This document shows, piece after piece, positions 16,375 through 24,157 of a stretch of 64,000 nucleotides of DNA (position 1 is the stretch's first letter; every line of letters begins with the position of its first letter). A program made the translations under genes and the position numbers. Source of the DNA: UBA4722 sp044221135 (GTDB lineage Bacteria > Pseudomonadota > Gammaproteobacteria > DSM-16500); the NCBI GenBank assembly GCA_044221135.1, contig JBGAPT010000003.1:1-64000 (forward strand), given 5' to 3'. Under the pieces are notes generated by a model, which saw only the letters and a program-made list of their open reading frames with translations, was not told the origin of the DNA and made no database searches.

Positions 16375-17778
16375 ATGAAAATAGCAATTATTACAGCATG
16401 TTGCAGTGCGCTATTCACTATGCATGCGCTGGCTGATGATTTGGAAGGAAATGATTTATATCTCAACGGATACTCTAAGAGTAGATTATTGCAATTATCC
16501 ACTCGTCTTCACTCTTTTATGCTAATGGCAGCTACAAACAACTATACTGTAATCACCAATCAGTATTCCTATCGGCAAGTTGTCAATGACTCACGTAATA
16601 AAGTGAATGCAATTATTGCATCTCTTCAGCCTGTGCGTGATCAAGATTTTAATACTCAAATAACGTTAATTAGCCAAAAATTAGCAGATATCCCTTACCT
16701 CGGTACGGCAGCTGCCATGGGTGAAGGAGATTGGCAGCCTGATTCCTCTGTTTATCAAGGTGGAGCTGTACACGTTCAGCAAGATCCAGTTTATCGTCTT
16801 GATGGTCTCAATTGTCAAACATTCGTTCAAGTGGCCATGGCATTACTGCATGCAACCAACCAAGATAACTTTGATCAACATATTTTGAAAATTGCATATG
16901 GTGCTGCGGGTAATAATCTTGAAGATGGCATGGTTCACTTTTATAACCGCAATAATTTTGTAAGCGGTGATTTTAATCCAGTCAATGAAAAAAATGGATT
17001 ATTACGCGATGCGACTTCTGAAGGTAATTTAAAAGAATTAACAAAAACTACTTCTGCAACAATAACCCGTCAACAGTGGTTTTTAAAAAAACAAGATGGT
17101 CTGACGAATCCTGTCACGAGTCCCGTTCGTGTTTTATCAGATTTAGATGGTCCAAAAATGATAGAGCGTTTCGTAACGCTTTATTCCAAATTGCCGTATC
17201 CGAATTTTGATTCAGAAAAAGTTTCGCTGACTTATATTCCAAAAGAACAGTTGGCAACAAAGCAATCCGATGGAAGTTATCAATCGAATCAAGCTGTATT
17301 GGATGCAATTCCTGTACCTTCTGTTGTGGAAATAGTAAGAGATGTCAAAAAATGGAATATGGGTGTAAATAATATTCGAGAAATAATTGGTTCTGAATTA
17401 AATGTATCGCACATGGGCTTACTCTATCGCCAAACATTTAAGCAAGGCCAAGTGATCTATCAAAAAATATTTTGCCATTATGATGAAGGGCAAAAAAAGG
17501 TATGCGATGTGACGCCTATTGTTTGTCAAAAAAATCAGTGCAATGAACTCATGTTTTCTCAGGCTACCAACACTTATCCAGATGGATATTATTGGTATCA
17601 AAAAGAAAGCAATTATGTTTGTACTTCTGACAAACCTGCAGATAATATAAAATCAACTTCCTGTAACCGTGTGGAGCAGCTGCCCTTAGCTGATTACATC
17701 ACGCGGCAACAATATTCCGCCCATCCTTTTATGGACACGGCTTCTATTGTTGGTATACATGTTGAAAAGCTGATTTGA
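16375..17778 (+). CDS. Exported DUF1460-like (NlpC/P60-like amidase) protein
   Basis: A 467-residue protein with a cleavable-looking signal peptide (about residues 1-20, ending ALA-D). The middle resembles DUF1460 proteins, papain-like N-acetylmuramoyl-L-alanine amidases: PYLGTA-type opening near residue 100, DGLNCQTFVQVA (about 142-153) with the likely catalytic Cys, HFYNRNNFVSGDFNP, and a later VSHMGLLYR carrying the likely His. A Cys-rich insert near residues 365-390 is unusual for the family. It would act on peptidoglycan fragments in the periplasm or outside the cell. The assignment rests on motif order only. Confidence 0.65.
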   Translation: MKIAIITACCSALFTMHALADDLEGNDLYLNGYSKSRLLQLSTRLHSFMLMAATNNYTVITNQYSYRQVVNDSRNKVNAIIASLQPVRDQDFNTQITLISQKLADIPYLGTAAAMGEGDWQPDSSVYQGGAVHVQQDPVYRLDGLNCQTFVQVAMALLHATNQDNFDQHILKIAYGAAGNNLEDGMVHFYNRNNFVSGDFNPVNEKNGLLRDATSEGNLKELTKTTSATITRQQWFLKKQDGLTNPVTSPVRVLSDLDGPKMIERFVTLYSKLPYPNFDSEKVSLTYIPKEQLATKQSDGSYQSNQAVLDAIPVPSVVEIVRDVKKWNMGVNNIREIIGSELNVSHMGLLYRQTFKQGQVIYQKIFCHYDEGQKKVCDVTPIVCQKNQCNELMFSQATNTYPDGYYWYQKESNYVCTSDKPADNIKSTSCNRVEQLPLADYITRQQYSAHPFMDTASIVGIHVEKLI

Positions 17779-17864
17779 ACTTCGCTTCGCTAGCAAGTTG
17801 TGCTTAGTCGTGCCCGCGCCCGATTAGGTCAGTGGTAATCGCTGAACATTAATAAATCAAAAAA

Positions 17865-18332
17865 CTATTTCAAACTACTTTTCAACATCCATGCCGTTTT
17901 TTCATGTGCTTTTTGGCGTTGAATAAGTATATCTGCTGTGCTTTCATCCTGTGCTTTTTGCGCTTTTGTTATAATTATAGTAGAGTGACTCACCATCGTT
18001 TCATGGTCTTTTAGTAATTCCTGAATCATATTTTCAGCACTGATTGCAGAGGTAGCTTCTTTGAGGGATGACAAATTGGTGAATTGTGAAAAAGAGGCAG
18101 GTGTGTAACTACCCAATGCGCGAATTTGCTCAGCAATCTCATCGATTGCAGTAGCTAATTCCAAATACTGTGCTTCAAACATTTTGTGCAAAGAATAAAA
18201 GTGAGGGCCTTTGACATTCCAATGGAAGTTTTGTGTTTTTAAATAAAGAATATAAGTATCAGCCAAAAAATGCGTAAGCTCATCGGCAATTTTTGATGCT
18301 TGTGATGTTTTTGCTGAAGTAATGTTCTGCAT
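17865..18332 (-). CDS. dps: Dps/ferritin-like DNA-protection protein
   Basis: A 155-residue ferritin-like protein that stores iron and protects DNA during starvation and oxidative stress. The ferroxidase motif is clear: NFHWNVKGPHFYSLHKMFEAQYLELATAIDEIAEQIRALG, given here in part as HWNVKG plus the later D-E-I-A-E-R/Q-x-R block. An in-frame ATG at 18347 is itself part of the GGAGGG ribosome site, so translation must start at the ATG at 18332. It stands alone, followed by the DUF1460 gene in the opposite direction. Confidence 0.92.
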   Translation of the reverse strand: MQNITSAKTSQASKIADELTHFLADTYILYLKTQNFHWNVKGPHFYSLHKMFEAQYLELATAIDEIAEQIRALGSYTPASFSQFTNLSSLKEATSAISAENMIQELLKDHETMVSHSTIIITKAQKAQDESTADILIQRQKAHEKTAWMLKSSLK

Positions 18333-18479
18333 ATTACTACCCTCCATGACAGAAAAATGATTAGGTTATTTTACTCTATTTTCTTAGTAGCTGAAACCAA
18401 CTTGTTTTATGTTTCATTAATGGGCAATTATCCGTCAGTACGACCACTTTGACGTTAAGCTATAGCGGAACTTTTCTAT

Positions 18480-18539
18480 CCCAGAAATGAAATAAGGCTC
18501 AGCTATTGGCAAGGAGACGTCGATAATGTGCTTAATACT
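18480..18539. repeat. 60-base direct repeat, copy A
   Basis: This stretch, starting CCCAGAAATGAAATAAG and containing GAGACGTCGATAATG, recurs in the same orientation at 23998-24057 with roughly 50 of 60 bases identical. Neither copy lies in a gene. Copy A borders the long palindrome upstream of rho; copy B lies upstream of argS. Origin unknown. Confidence 0.75.
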
Positions 18540-18571
18540 TCTCCCATTGTTTCCACCGGCAAATGCACTGC

Positions 18572-18691
18572 GATTCAGTTAAGGAAAATGAGGGTGTCAT
18601 GCAGGCGACTTGTTGCCATGGATGGCAACGTAAACAACAGGGATGTTGTGCTTGGAGCAAGCATGACACCCTCATTTTCCTTAACTGAATC
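18572..18691. repeat. 120-base perfect palindrome with two nested hairpins
   Basis: A perfect 31-bp stem (18572-18602 with 18661-18691) encloses a 58-base loop. The loop holds two further hairpins: TTGCCAT-GG-ATGGCAA (18613-18628) and ACAAC-AGGGAT-GTTGT (18634-18649). As RNA or extruded DNA it would form a branched three-way structure. It lies beyond the rho stop codon and could end rho transcription, but no T-run follows the stem. Confidence 0.85.
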
Positions 18692-18792
18692 ACAGCCTCT
18701 GCCCCACCCTTTGCTTTTCACCAACAAAAACATTATCCTTCAATAGATAACTGTCTTTGAAAGAATAATGGGTTACTTGTTTGGAGAACGGG

Positions 18793-20049
18793 CTATCTCT
18801 TCATAGAATCAAAGAAATCTTCATTAGTCTTCGTTGCTTTTAAACGATCAAGTAAGAATTCAATAGCAGCGAGATCATCCATAGGATGAAGCAGTTTGCG
18901 TAATATCCACATTTTTTGCATTTCATCTTGATTGACGAGTAATTCTTCACGACGTGTTCCAGAGCGATTAATATTAATCGCAGGGAAAATACGGCGCTCA
19001 GCAATACGGCGATCCAGATGGACTTCCATGTTACCCGTGCTTTTGAATTCTTCGTAAATCACATCATCCATTTTCGAGCCAGTTTCAACAAGTGCAGTGG
19101 CAATAATAGTTAAACTACCTCCTTCTTCAATATTGCGCGCAGCGCCAAAGAAACGTTTCGGACGTTGTAATGCATTTGCATCCACGCCACCCGTTAATAC
19201 TTTTCCGGATGCAGGTAAAACAGTATTATAAGCACGCGCTAAACGAGTAATAGAATCAAGTAAAATAATGACATCCCGTTTATGTTCCACTAAGCGTTTT
19301 GCTTTTTCGATAACCATCTCAGCCACTTGGACGTGACGATTTGCAGGTTCATCGAATGTGCTCGCAATGACTTCGCCGCGTACAGAGCGAGTCATTTCGG
19401 TGACTTCTTCTGGACGTTCATCAATTAATAATACAATGAGATGACATTCGGGATGGTTTTGTGCAATTGAATGAGCAATATTCTGTAGCATCATTGTCTT
19501 ACCTGCTTTAGGAGGTGAAACAATTAAACCACGTTGTCCTTTGCCGATTGGAGACATGAGGTCAATGATACGAGCAGTAATATCTTCTGTGCTGCCATTG
19601 CCGCATTCCATTTTTAAACGTTCATTAGCAAATAATGGAGTGAGATTTTCAAATAATACTTTTGTCTTTGCGTTTTCTGGCGCATCGAAATTAATGTGAT
19701 CGACTTTTAACAGAGCAAAATAACGCTCCCCTTCTTTTGGGGGTCGAATTTGTCCTGAAATAGTGTCGCCGGTGCGTAGATTGAATCGTCTAATTTGACT
19801 AGGTGATACATAAATATCATCTGGTCCTGCTAAATAGGAACCTTCAGCAGAGCGTAGAAACCCAAAGCCATCTTGAAGAATTTCAAGCACACCGTCGCCA
19901 AAAATATGCTCCCCGCGTTTTGCGTGTGCTTTAAGAATGGCAAAAATGATATCTTGTTTGCGTGAACGAGCCATGTTTTCAAGACCATACTCGTCGGAAA
20001 GTTGAACTAACTCGGCTGCGGTTTTTTTCTTAAGTTCTGTTAAATTCAT
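18793..20049 (-). CDS. rho: Transcription termination factor Rho
   Basis: Hexameric RNA helicase that ends transcription at Rho-dependent sites. The 418 residues are the normal length and contain the N-terminal SAP-like helix bundle, the RNA-binding cold-shock-like domain (DGFGFLRS near residue 61-68, then GPDDIYVSPSQIRRFNLRTGD), Walker A PPKAGKTMM (about 179-187), Walker B VIILLDSITRLAR and the Q/R-loop GGVDANALQRPKRFFGAARN. It lies downstream of trxA on the same strand, as in E. coli, with a long leader between. Confidence 0.97.
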   Translation of the reverse strand: MNLTELKKKTAAELVQLSDEYGLENMARSRKQDIIFAILKAHAKRGEHIFGDGVLEILQDGFGFLRSAEGSYLAGPDDIYVSPSQIRRFNLRTGDTISGQIRPPKEGERYFALLKVDHINFDAPENAKTKVLFENLTPLFANERLKMECGNGSTEDITARIIDLMSPIGKGQRGLIVSPPKAGKTMMLQNIAHSIAQNHPECHLIVLLIDERPEEVTEMTRSVRGEVIASTFDEPANRHVQVAEMVIEKAKRLVEHKRDVIILLDSITRLARAYNTVLPASGKVLTGGVDANALQRPKRFFGAARNIEEGGSLTIIATALVETGSKMDDVIYEEFKSTGNMEVHLDRRIAERRIFPAININRSGTRREELLVNQDEMQKMWILRKLLHPMDDLAAIEFLLDRLKATKTNEDFFDSMKR

Positions 20050-20419
20050 AGTGATGTTTTGCCTGTATGTAGAGAGTTAAAACTGAGTAATGTCCTTTGT
20101 TATTAATACCTCACAACCTTCCTGGTGTGTTTTGTGTACGTTTAATTTATAACTAAGCATTCTGAGGTGTCAAAAATGTAGAAAGTTATTAAGATGTATG
20201 GAATGACACTCTTAGAATGGGATAATCTCTTTTGCAATGTGGGTTTATTCTATAAAGGCTCTAATGAGGTTATCTATATACTTATGACAAATTAACATTA
20301 AATTTATTAAATATCTAGCTTTTTTTGGAGCAATTTGCATCTCTCCAGTGCTTGCATAGTATAGTGCTTCTCTTGGAAGAAGAGGCCAGTTGGGTGTGAC
20401 CTCTCTTGCAAAGAACATG
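20050..20419 (-). other. rho leader region
   Basis: The 370 bases between trxA and rho on the minus strand contain no supported gene; a 64-codon open frame next to trxA has no ribosome site. In E. coli the rho leader is where Rho terminates its own message, and the length here would allow the same, but I see no decisive sequence. A small hairpin is visible near 20111-20127 (CACAACC/GGTGTG). Confidence 0.45.
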
Positions 20420-20746
20420 TTACTCAACGTGAGTATCAATAAAACTCATGAGTTCAGTTTTAGATAAGAGCCCTACCTGAGTGGCTTGTACCTGACCCTC
20501 TTTAAATAAAATCAAGGTAGGAATACCACGTACCCCAAATTTTGGCGGGGTTCCAGGGTTGCTGTCCACATCGAGTTTTACGATTTTTACCTTACCCGCG
20601 TATTTCGCGGCGATGTCATCGAGCAAGGGGGCTATTGCTTTGCAAGGTCCGCACCATTGCGCCCAAAAATCAACAAGTACAGGTATTGTCGACTCAGCGA
20701 CTTCATTTTCAAAGGTATCATCGGTGATCGCAAGAATATTGCTCAT
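20420..20746 (-). CDS. trxA: Thioredoxin
   Basis: A 108-residue cytoplasmic disulfide reductase. The active site WCGPC lies at residues 31-35, the buried Asp is in VDFWA (about residue 26), and the cis-Pro is in the GIPTL segment (about 75-79). Length and motif spacing match TrxA. The start has an AGAGG ribosome site. One small oddity: the usual N-P-x-x-A/T motif after DVD reads NPGTPPKFGVRG. It precedes rho on the same strand, a conserved pairing. Confidence 0.96.
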   Translation of the reverse strand: MSNILAITDDTFENEVAESTIPVLVDFWAQWCGPCKAIAPLLDDIAAKYAGKVKIVKLDVDSNPGTPPKFGVRGIPTLILFKEGQVQATQVGLLSKTELMSFIDTHVE

Positions 20747-20806
20747 AAATCTGCCTCTTAAGGAAAGTATTGGACTATTTCAATTGAAATCGATCTGTTT
20801 TGCAAG

Positions 20807-21985
20807 TCATTCCGCATTTTTTAAAAATAACCGTGGCACCTGTCCTGCTTTTCCCATGGCATGGTTGGCGAATTTTTTCTTAATGGGGGCACACTGATCA
20901 AAGCCAATCATTGCAGCTTGACGAGCAAGATTTAAAGGGAGTAAGTCCTTTGAAAATAACTCAGTGAGGCCATGCGATAAATGGCGACTGAAGTTTCGCT
21001 GTAAAGAATCTAACAGAAAATTCTGCAAGCAACCTTTCAAAGAGGGTTGTGTTAAAAAATAATCTGTTAGTACAGCCACTTCGTAGAGTGCAATATTTAA
21101 TCCTTGCGCAGCAATAGGGTGCAAGGTATGCGCGGCATTACCAATTAATAATACATTTTGTTTACGCTGTTCTTGAGCGTGTTGCATTTGTAATGGGTAA
21201 GTGGCGCGTTTGCCTATTTGCAACATGCGCCCTAAGCGGTAACCAAATTGCTGTTGTAACTGGCGCAAAAATTCTGTATTGGTCAATTGCATTAAATGAG
21301 TAATATGTGCATGAGAAGCAGTCCAGATTGTTGCAGTACGTGTACCTGTTAATGGAAGCATGGCAATAGCACCTTCTTCTTGAAATCGCTCATAGGCAAT
21401 ATTTTTGTGATCACGTGCTAATTCTGTGATCGTGACGAGCGCACTCTGCTGGTAATCCATTTTTTGCGTACAAATACCTAATAATTGACGCACAGTAGAA
21501 TGACTACCATCGGCGCCAATGACGATATCTGCCGTGTATGTTTGCTTTCCTGCGGCAGTGTCAATAGAAAGAGTGGCTGTCTCAGCATCTTGTGTTATTG
21601 TTCTGAGGGTAGCAGGGCAAATTATTTTTATATTCTTTGCATTGTGCAAAGCAGTAAAAATAGCAGTATTAATATTGCTTGCTGGAATGACATGGCCTAA
21701 GGCATCAAGTGAAAATTCTTGTGCTGTGATACGAGTTATGCCGAAATTACCGCGATGTGAAACATGGATTTGTTGAATAGGTGCTGCGAAAGGCGCGAGC
21801 ATTGGCCAAATGCCAATATTTTTAAATAAACAACAACTTCCTTCGTTTAATGCAATTAAGCGTGTATCTTCTGTTTTTTCTTTTGTTGCATCGATCAATG
21901 CAATTTGCCAGGGTCCTTTGCTTAATGCATAGGCCAATGCTCCGCCAACCAGTCCTCCGCCAATAATGATAATGTCAAATTTCAC
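20807..21985 (-). CDS. ubiH: FAD-dependent ubiquinone hydroxylase, UbiH family
   Basis: A 392-residue aromatic-ring hydroxylase of ubiquinone synthesis. It shows the FAD-binding GGGLVGG (about 9-15) at the N-terminus, the GADGSHSTVR motif (about 155-164), and the second FAD motif LLIGNAAHTLHPIAAQGLN (about 278-296), where Asp is often found in place of Asn. The ubiH-pepP-ygfB order is the classic operon and favours UbiH (C6 or C4 hydroxylase) over UbiF or UbiI, though these are close paralogues and the position hydroxylated cannot be read from sequence. Confidence 0.88.
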   Translation of the reverse strand: MKFDIIIIGGGLVGGALAYALSKGPWQIALIDATKEKTEDTRLIALNEGSCCLFKNIGIWPMLAPFAAPIQQIHVSHRGNFGITRITAQEFSLDALGHVIPASNINTAIFTALHNAKNIKIICPATLRTITQDAETATLSIDTAAGKQTYTADIVIGADGSHSTVRQLLGICTQKMDYQQSALVTITELARDHKNIAYERFQEEGAIAMLPLTGTRTATIWTASHAHITHLMQLTNTEFLRQLQQQFGYRLGRMLQIGKRATYPLQMQHAQEQRKQNVLLIGNAAHTLHPIAAQGLNIALYEVAVLTDYFLTQPSLKGCLQNFLLDSLQRNFSRHLSHGLTELFSKDLLPLNLARQAAMIGFDQCAPIKKKFANHAMGKAGQVPRLFLKNAE

Positions 21986-22010
21986 TCATGTATGCCTTTG
22001 TAAAAAGCAG

Positions 22011-23321
22011 TTATTTTTTCATGATTGCTTCGATATCTTCAATCATTTTAGGTGCGCCATTGCTTAACACGTCATTTCCTGTGGCTGTGACTAAAACATC
22101 ATCCTCAATCCGCACACCAATATTGTGCCATCGTTTGGGTACACCAGGAGTTCCTGCCGGAATATAAATACCAGGCTCAACTGTTAGAACCATGCCAGGC
22201 TGCAGTCGGCGCCATTTGTCATGTGATTTGTAACGACCCACATCATGCACGTCGAGTCCTAACCAGTGACCTGCGCCATGCATATAAAATTTAGTGTAGG
22301 CCTTTTTTTCAATTAGGTTATGCAGTGTACCTTTTAATAATTTAAGATCTATTAATCCTTGTGTGATTATTTTGACAATGGCATTTTGCATTGCACACCA
22401 TTCTGCTTTTGGGCGTATCGCCTTGATTCCTGCTAATTGTGCTTCCAGTACAATTTCATAAATTGCACGTTGTTCAGCAGTGAAACGGCCATTGGCTGGA
22501 AAAGTCCTAGTAACGTCCGAAGCATAATTTTGGTATTCACAACCTGCATCGATTAAAACAATGCTTTTGTTTTTAATGATGCGATTATTGTCATTGTAAT
22601 GAAGAGTGCACGTATTGATTCCGCTGCTGACGATGGGTGTATAAGCATGATAGCGTGCTCCATTTTTTTGGAACTGATACGTAATTTCAGCTTCAAGCTG
22701 ATATTCATTGATGCCGGGCTTACAAGTGGCCATGGCTTGAATATGGGCTGCAGCAGATATTTTTGCGGCTTTACGCATCAAAGCAATTTCCGCAGGACTT
22801 TTTATAAGACGCATTTCATGTACTGTATGTGTGAGATCTACAAATGCGAGGGGTGATTGTATGCCGCTACGGATTTTCCCGCGAATTTTATTCATTGTAT
22901 CGAGTAAGAGGGTATCAAAAGTAGAGTTAGAACCTAACGTGTAATGTATTTCTTCGCGCCCTGTCAAAAATTCAGGTAATTTTTCAGCTAATTGTTCAAT
23001 AGGGTATGCTTCATTTGCACCAAACGTTTTACATGCGCCTAGTTGACCTGCACGTGTACCTGTCCAGATTTCTTCATCACGATTGCGTATACGGTTAAAT
23101 AAAATAAATTCTCCCGCTTTGCGTTGAGGCACAAAAAGGGCGACAGCCTCGGGTTCTTCAAAGCCTGTCATATAATAAAAATCACTTTGTTGACGATAAG
23201 CATAATCTGCATCACCGTTACGAACTGTGAGAGGTGCAGTCACTAAAATAACGATTCCTGTGGGACCTATTTTTTGCATGAGTTTTTTGCGGCGTTTTGC
23301 AAATTCAGTCATCTTGATCAC
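22011..23321 (-). CDS. pepP: Xaa-Pro aminopeptidase PepP
   Basis: Removes the N-terminal residue from peptides with proline in second place. The 436-residue protein has an N-terminal creatinase-like domain (about 1-170) and a C-terminal pita-bread domain with the five expected metal ligands: Asp in DAGCEY, Asp in SDVTRTF, His in HGAGHWLG, Glu in VEPGIYIP and Glu in VRIEDDV. The GTG at 23321 has GGAG seven bases upstream and is preferred over the ATG three codons later. It lies between ubiH and ygfB. Confidence 0.95.
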   Translation of the reverse strand: MIKMTEFAKRRKKLMQKIGPTGIVILVTAPLTVRNGDADYAYRQQSDFYYMTGFEEPEAVALFVPQRKAGEFILFNRIRNRDEEIWTGTRAGQLGACKTFGANEAYPIEQLAEKLPEFLTGREEIHYTLGSNSTFDTLLLDTMNKIRGKIRSGIQSPLAFVDLTHTVHEMRLIKSPAEIALMRKAAKISAAAHIQAMATCKPGINEYQLEAEITYQFQKNGARYHAYTPIVSSGINTCTLHYNDNNRIIKNKSIVLIDAGCEYQNYASDVTRTFPANGRFTAEQRAIYEIVLEAQLAGIKAIRPKAEWCAMQNAIVKIITQGLIDLKLLKGTLHNLIEKKAYTKFYMHGAGHWLGLDVHDVGRYKSHDKWRRLQPGMVLTVEPGIYIPAGTPGVPKRWHNIGVRIEDDVLVTATGNDVLSNGAPKMIEDIEAIMKK

Positions 23322-23354
23322 AAATCATCTCCAGAAGTATTGTTTGATAGACCC

Positions 23355-23921
23355 TTAGTGTAGCAAGGTGCCTTTTTGTTGTGATAACGGATTAGATTGT
23401 ATTGTATTAAAGAGCATCAGTGCAGTGAGTCGTGTATATTCCACTAACTCAAAATAAGCCGCTTCATCTTCTTCGTTTTCAGGAATATCACCAAAATTAA
23501 TTTGTGCTATTTCAGCAAGATCGTCTAGCGCTTCAGTTATTTCACTGTCTGGATAATCTTGTAATGGTGTTGGCGATTGCGCTAGTCCAATCAGGAATCC
23601 TTGACACCATAGGCCTAATGCTTCCACTCGAGTATTAAGATCTACATCATCATCAGGAAGAATGAGGCTAAATTCAAATGAAAATTGTTTAAGCGCATGA
23701 TAGCTTGCTTCGTAGAGTTCTGACAAAATCGCATGCGAAGCCTTATTTTTTTTCTCGTCCGGCAATATATTTTGAAACTTAGGATCTGATTTTCCTAAAT
23801 CGGGGGTAATGCAAAGATGACCGCATAGTAATCCATGCGTTTGCGCTGGATGAAAGTCAGATTTGTTTTTATTAAAAAGGGCGGCTAATTTTTCATAGCT
23901 AGGCAAAGAGTGTGTGCTCAT
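23355..23921 (-). CDS. ygfB: YgfB (UPF0149) family protein
   Basis: A 188-residue protein of the UPF0149 family. Visible features are GLLCGHLC (about 26-33), the central LWCQGFLIGL (about 113-122), and the acidic stretch ENEEDEAAYFELVEYTRL near residue 155-172, all typical of YgfB. In E. coli and Pseudomonas YgfB heads the pepP-ubiH operon; in Pseudomonas it affects beta-lactamase control through AlpA. The zapA and 6S RNA genes that usually lie on the other side are not here. Confidence 0.92.
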   Translation of the reverse strand: MSTHSLPSYEKLAALFNKNKSDFHPAQTHGLLCGHLCITPDLGKSDPKFQNILPDEKKNKASHAILSELYEASYHALKQFSFEFSLILPDDDVDLNTRVEALGLWCQGFLIGLAQSPTPLQDYPDSEITEALDDLAEIAQINFGDIPENEEDEAAYFELVEYTRLTALMLFNTIQSNPLSQQKGTLLH

Positions 23922-23997
23922 ATCTGTAATTTTCTTTTTCCTGAAAACGACATGGTAACAGGAATTTTAACGTTTACGAAGAGCAATTTTACTTTTA

Positions 23998-24057
23998 CCC
24001 CAGAAATGAAATAAGACCTAGCTATTACCAAAGAGACGTCGATAATGCGCTTAATTA
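23998..24057. repeat. 60-base direct repeat, copy B
   Basis: Second copy of the repeat at 18480-18539, in the same orientation, with about 50 of 60 bases identical including the shared GAGACGTCGATAATG block. It lies between ygfB and argS, which are divergent, and may therefore overlap their promoters. Confidence 0.75.
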
Positions 24058-24157
24058 TCTACACGGATAAAAAAATATGTTAAAACCACCCCCATGCGTT
24101 TACAATAACCCGCTTAATAGAAAGCTAAAAAAAATAGTAGAGGAAAATGCTGGCGTT

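Larger units (their letters stand above)
18348..18792. other. Gene-free region between dps and rho
   Basis: About 445 bases with no supported gene. It holds one copy of a 60-base repeat (18480-18539) and a long perfect palindrome (18572-18691), listed separately. A 72-codon open frame across the palindrome has no ribosome site and is rejected. The part near 18348-18420 must carry the dps promoter. Confidence 0.7.

Noticed and set aside
18528..18746. 72-codon plus-strand open frame upstream of rho
   Set aside because: It runs through the perfect palindrome, has no ribosome site and encodes no plausible domain.
20245..20439. 64-codon frame between trxA and rho as a gene
   Set aside because: It overlaps the end of trxA, has no ribosome site and no recognisable product; the region is better seen as the rho leader.
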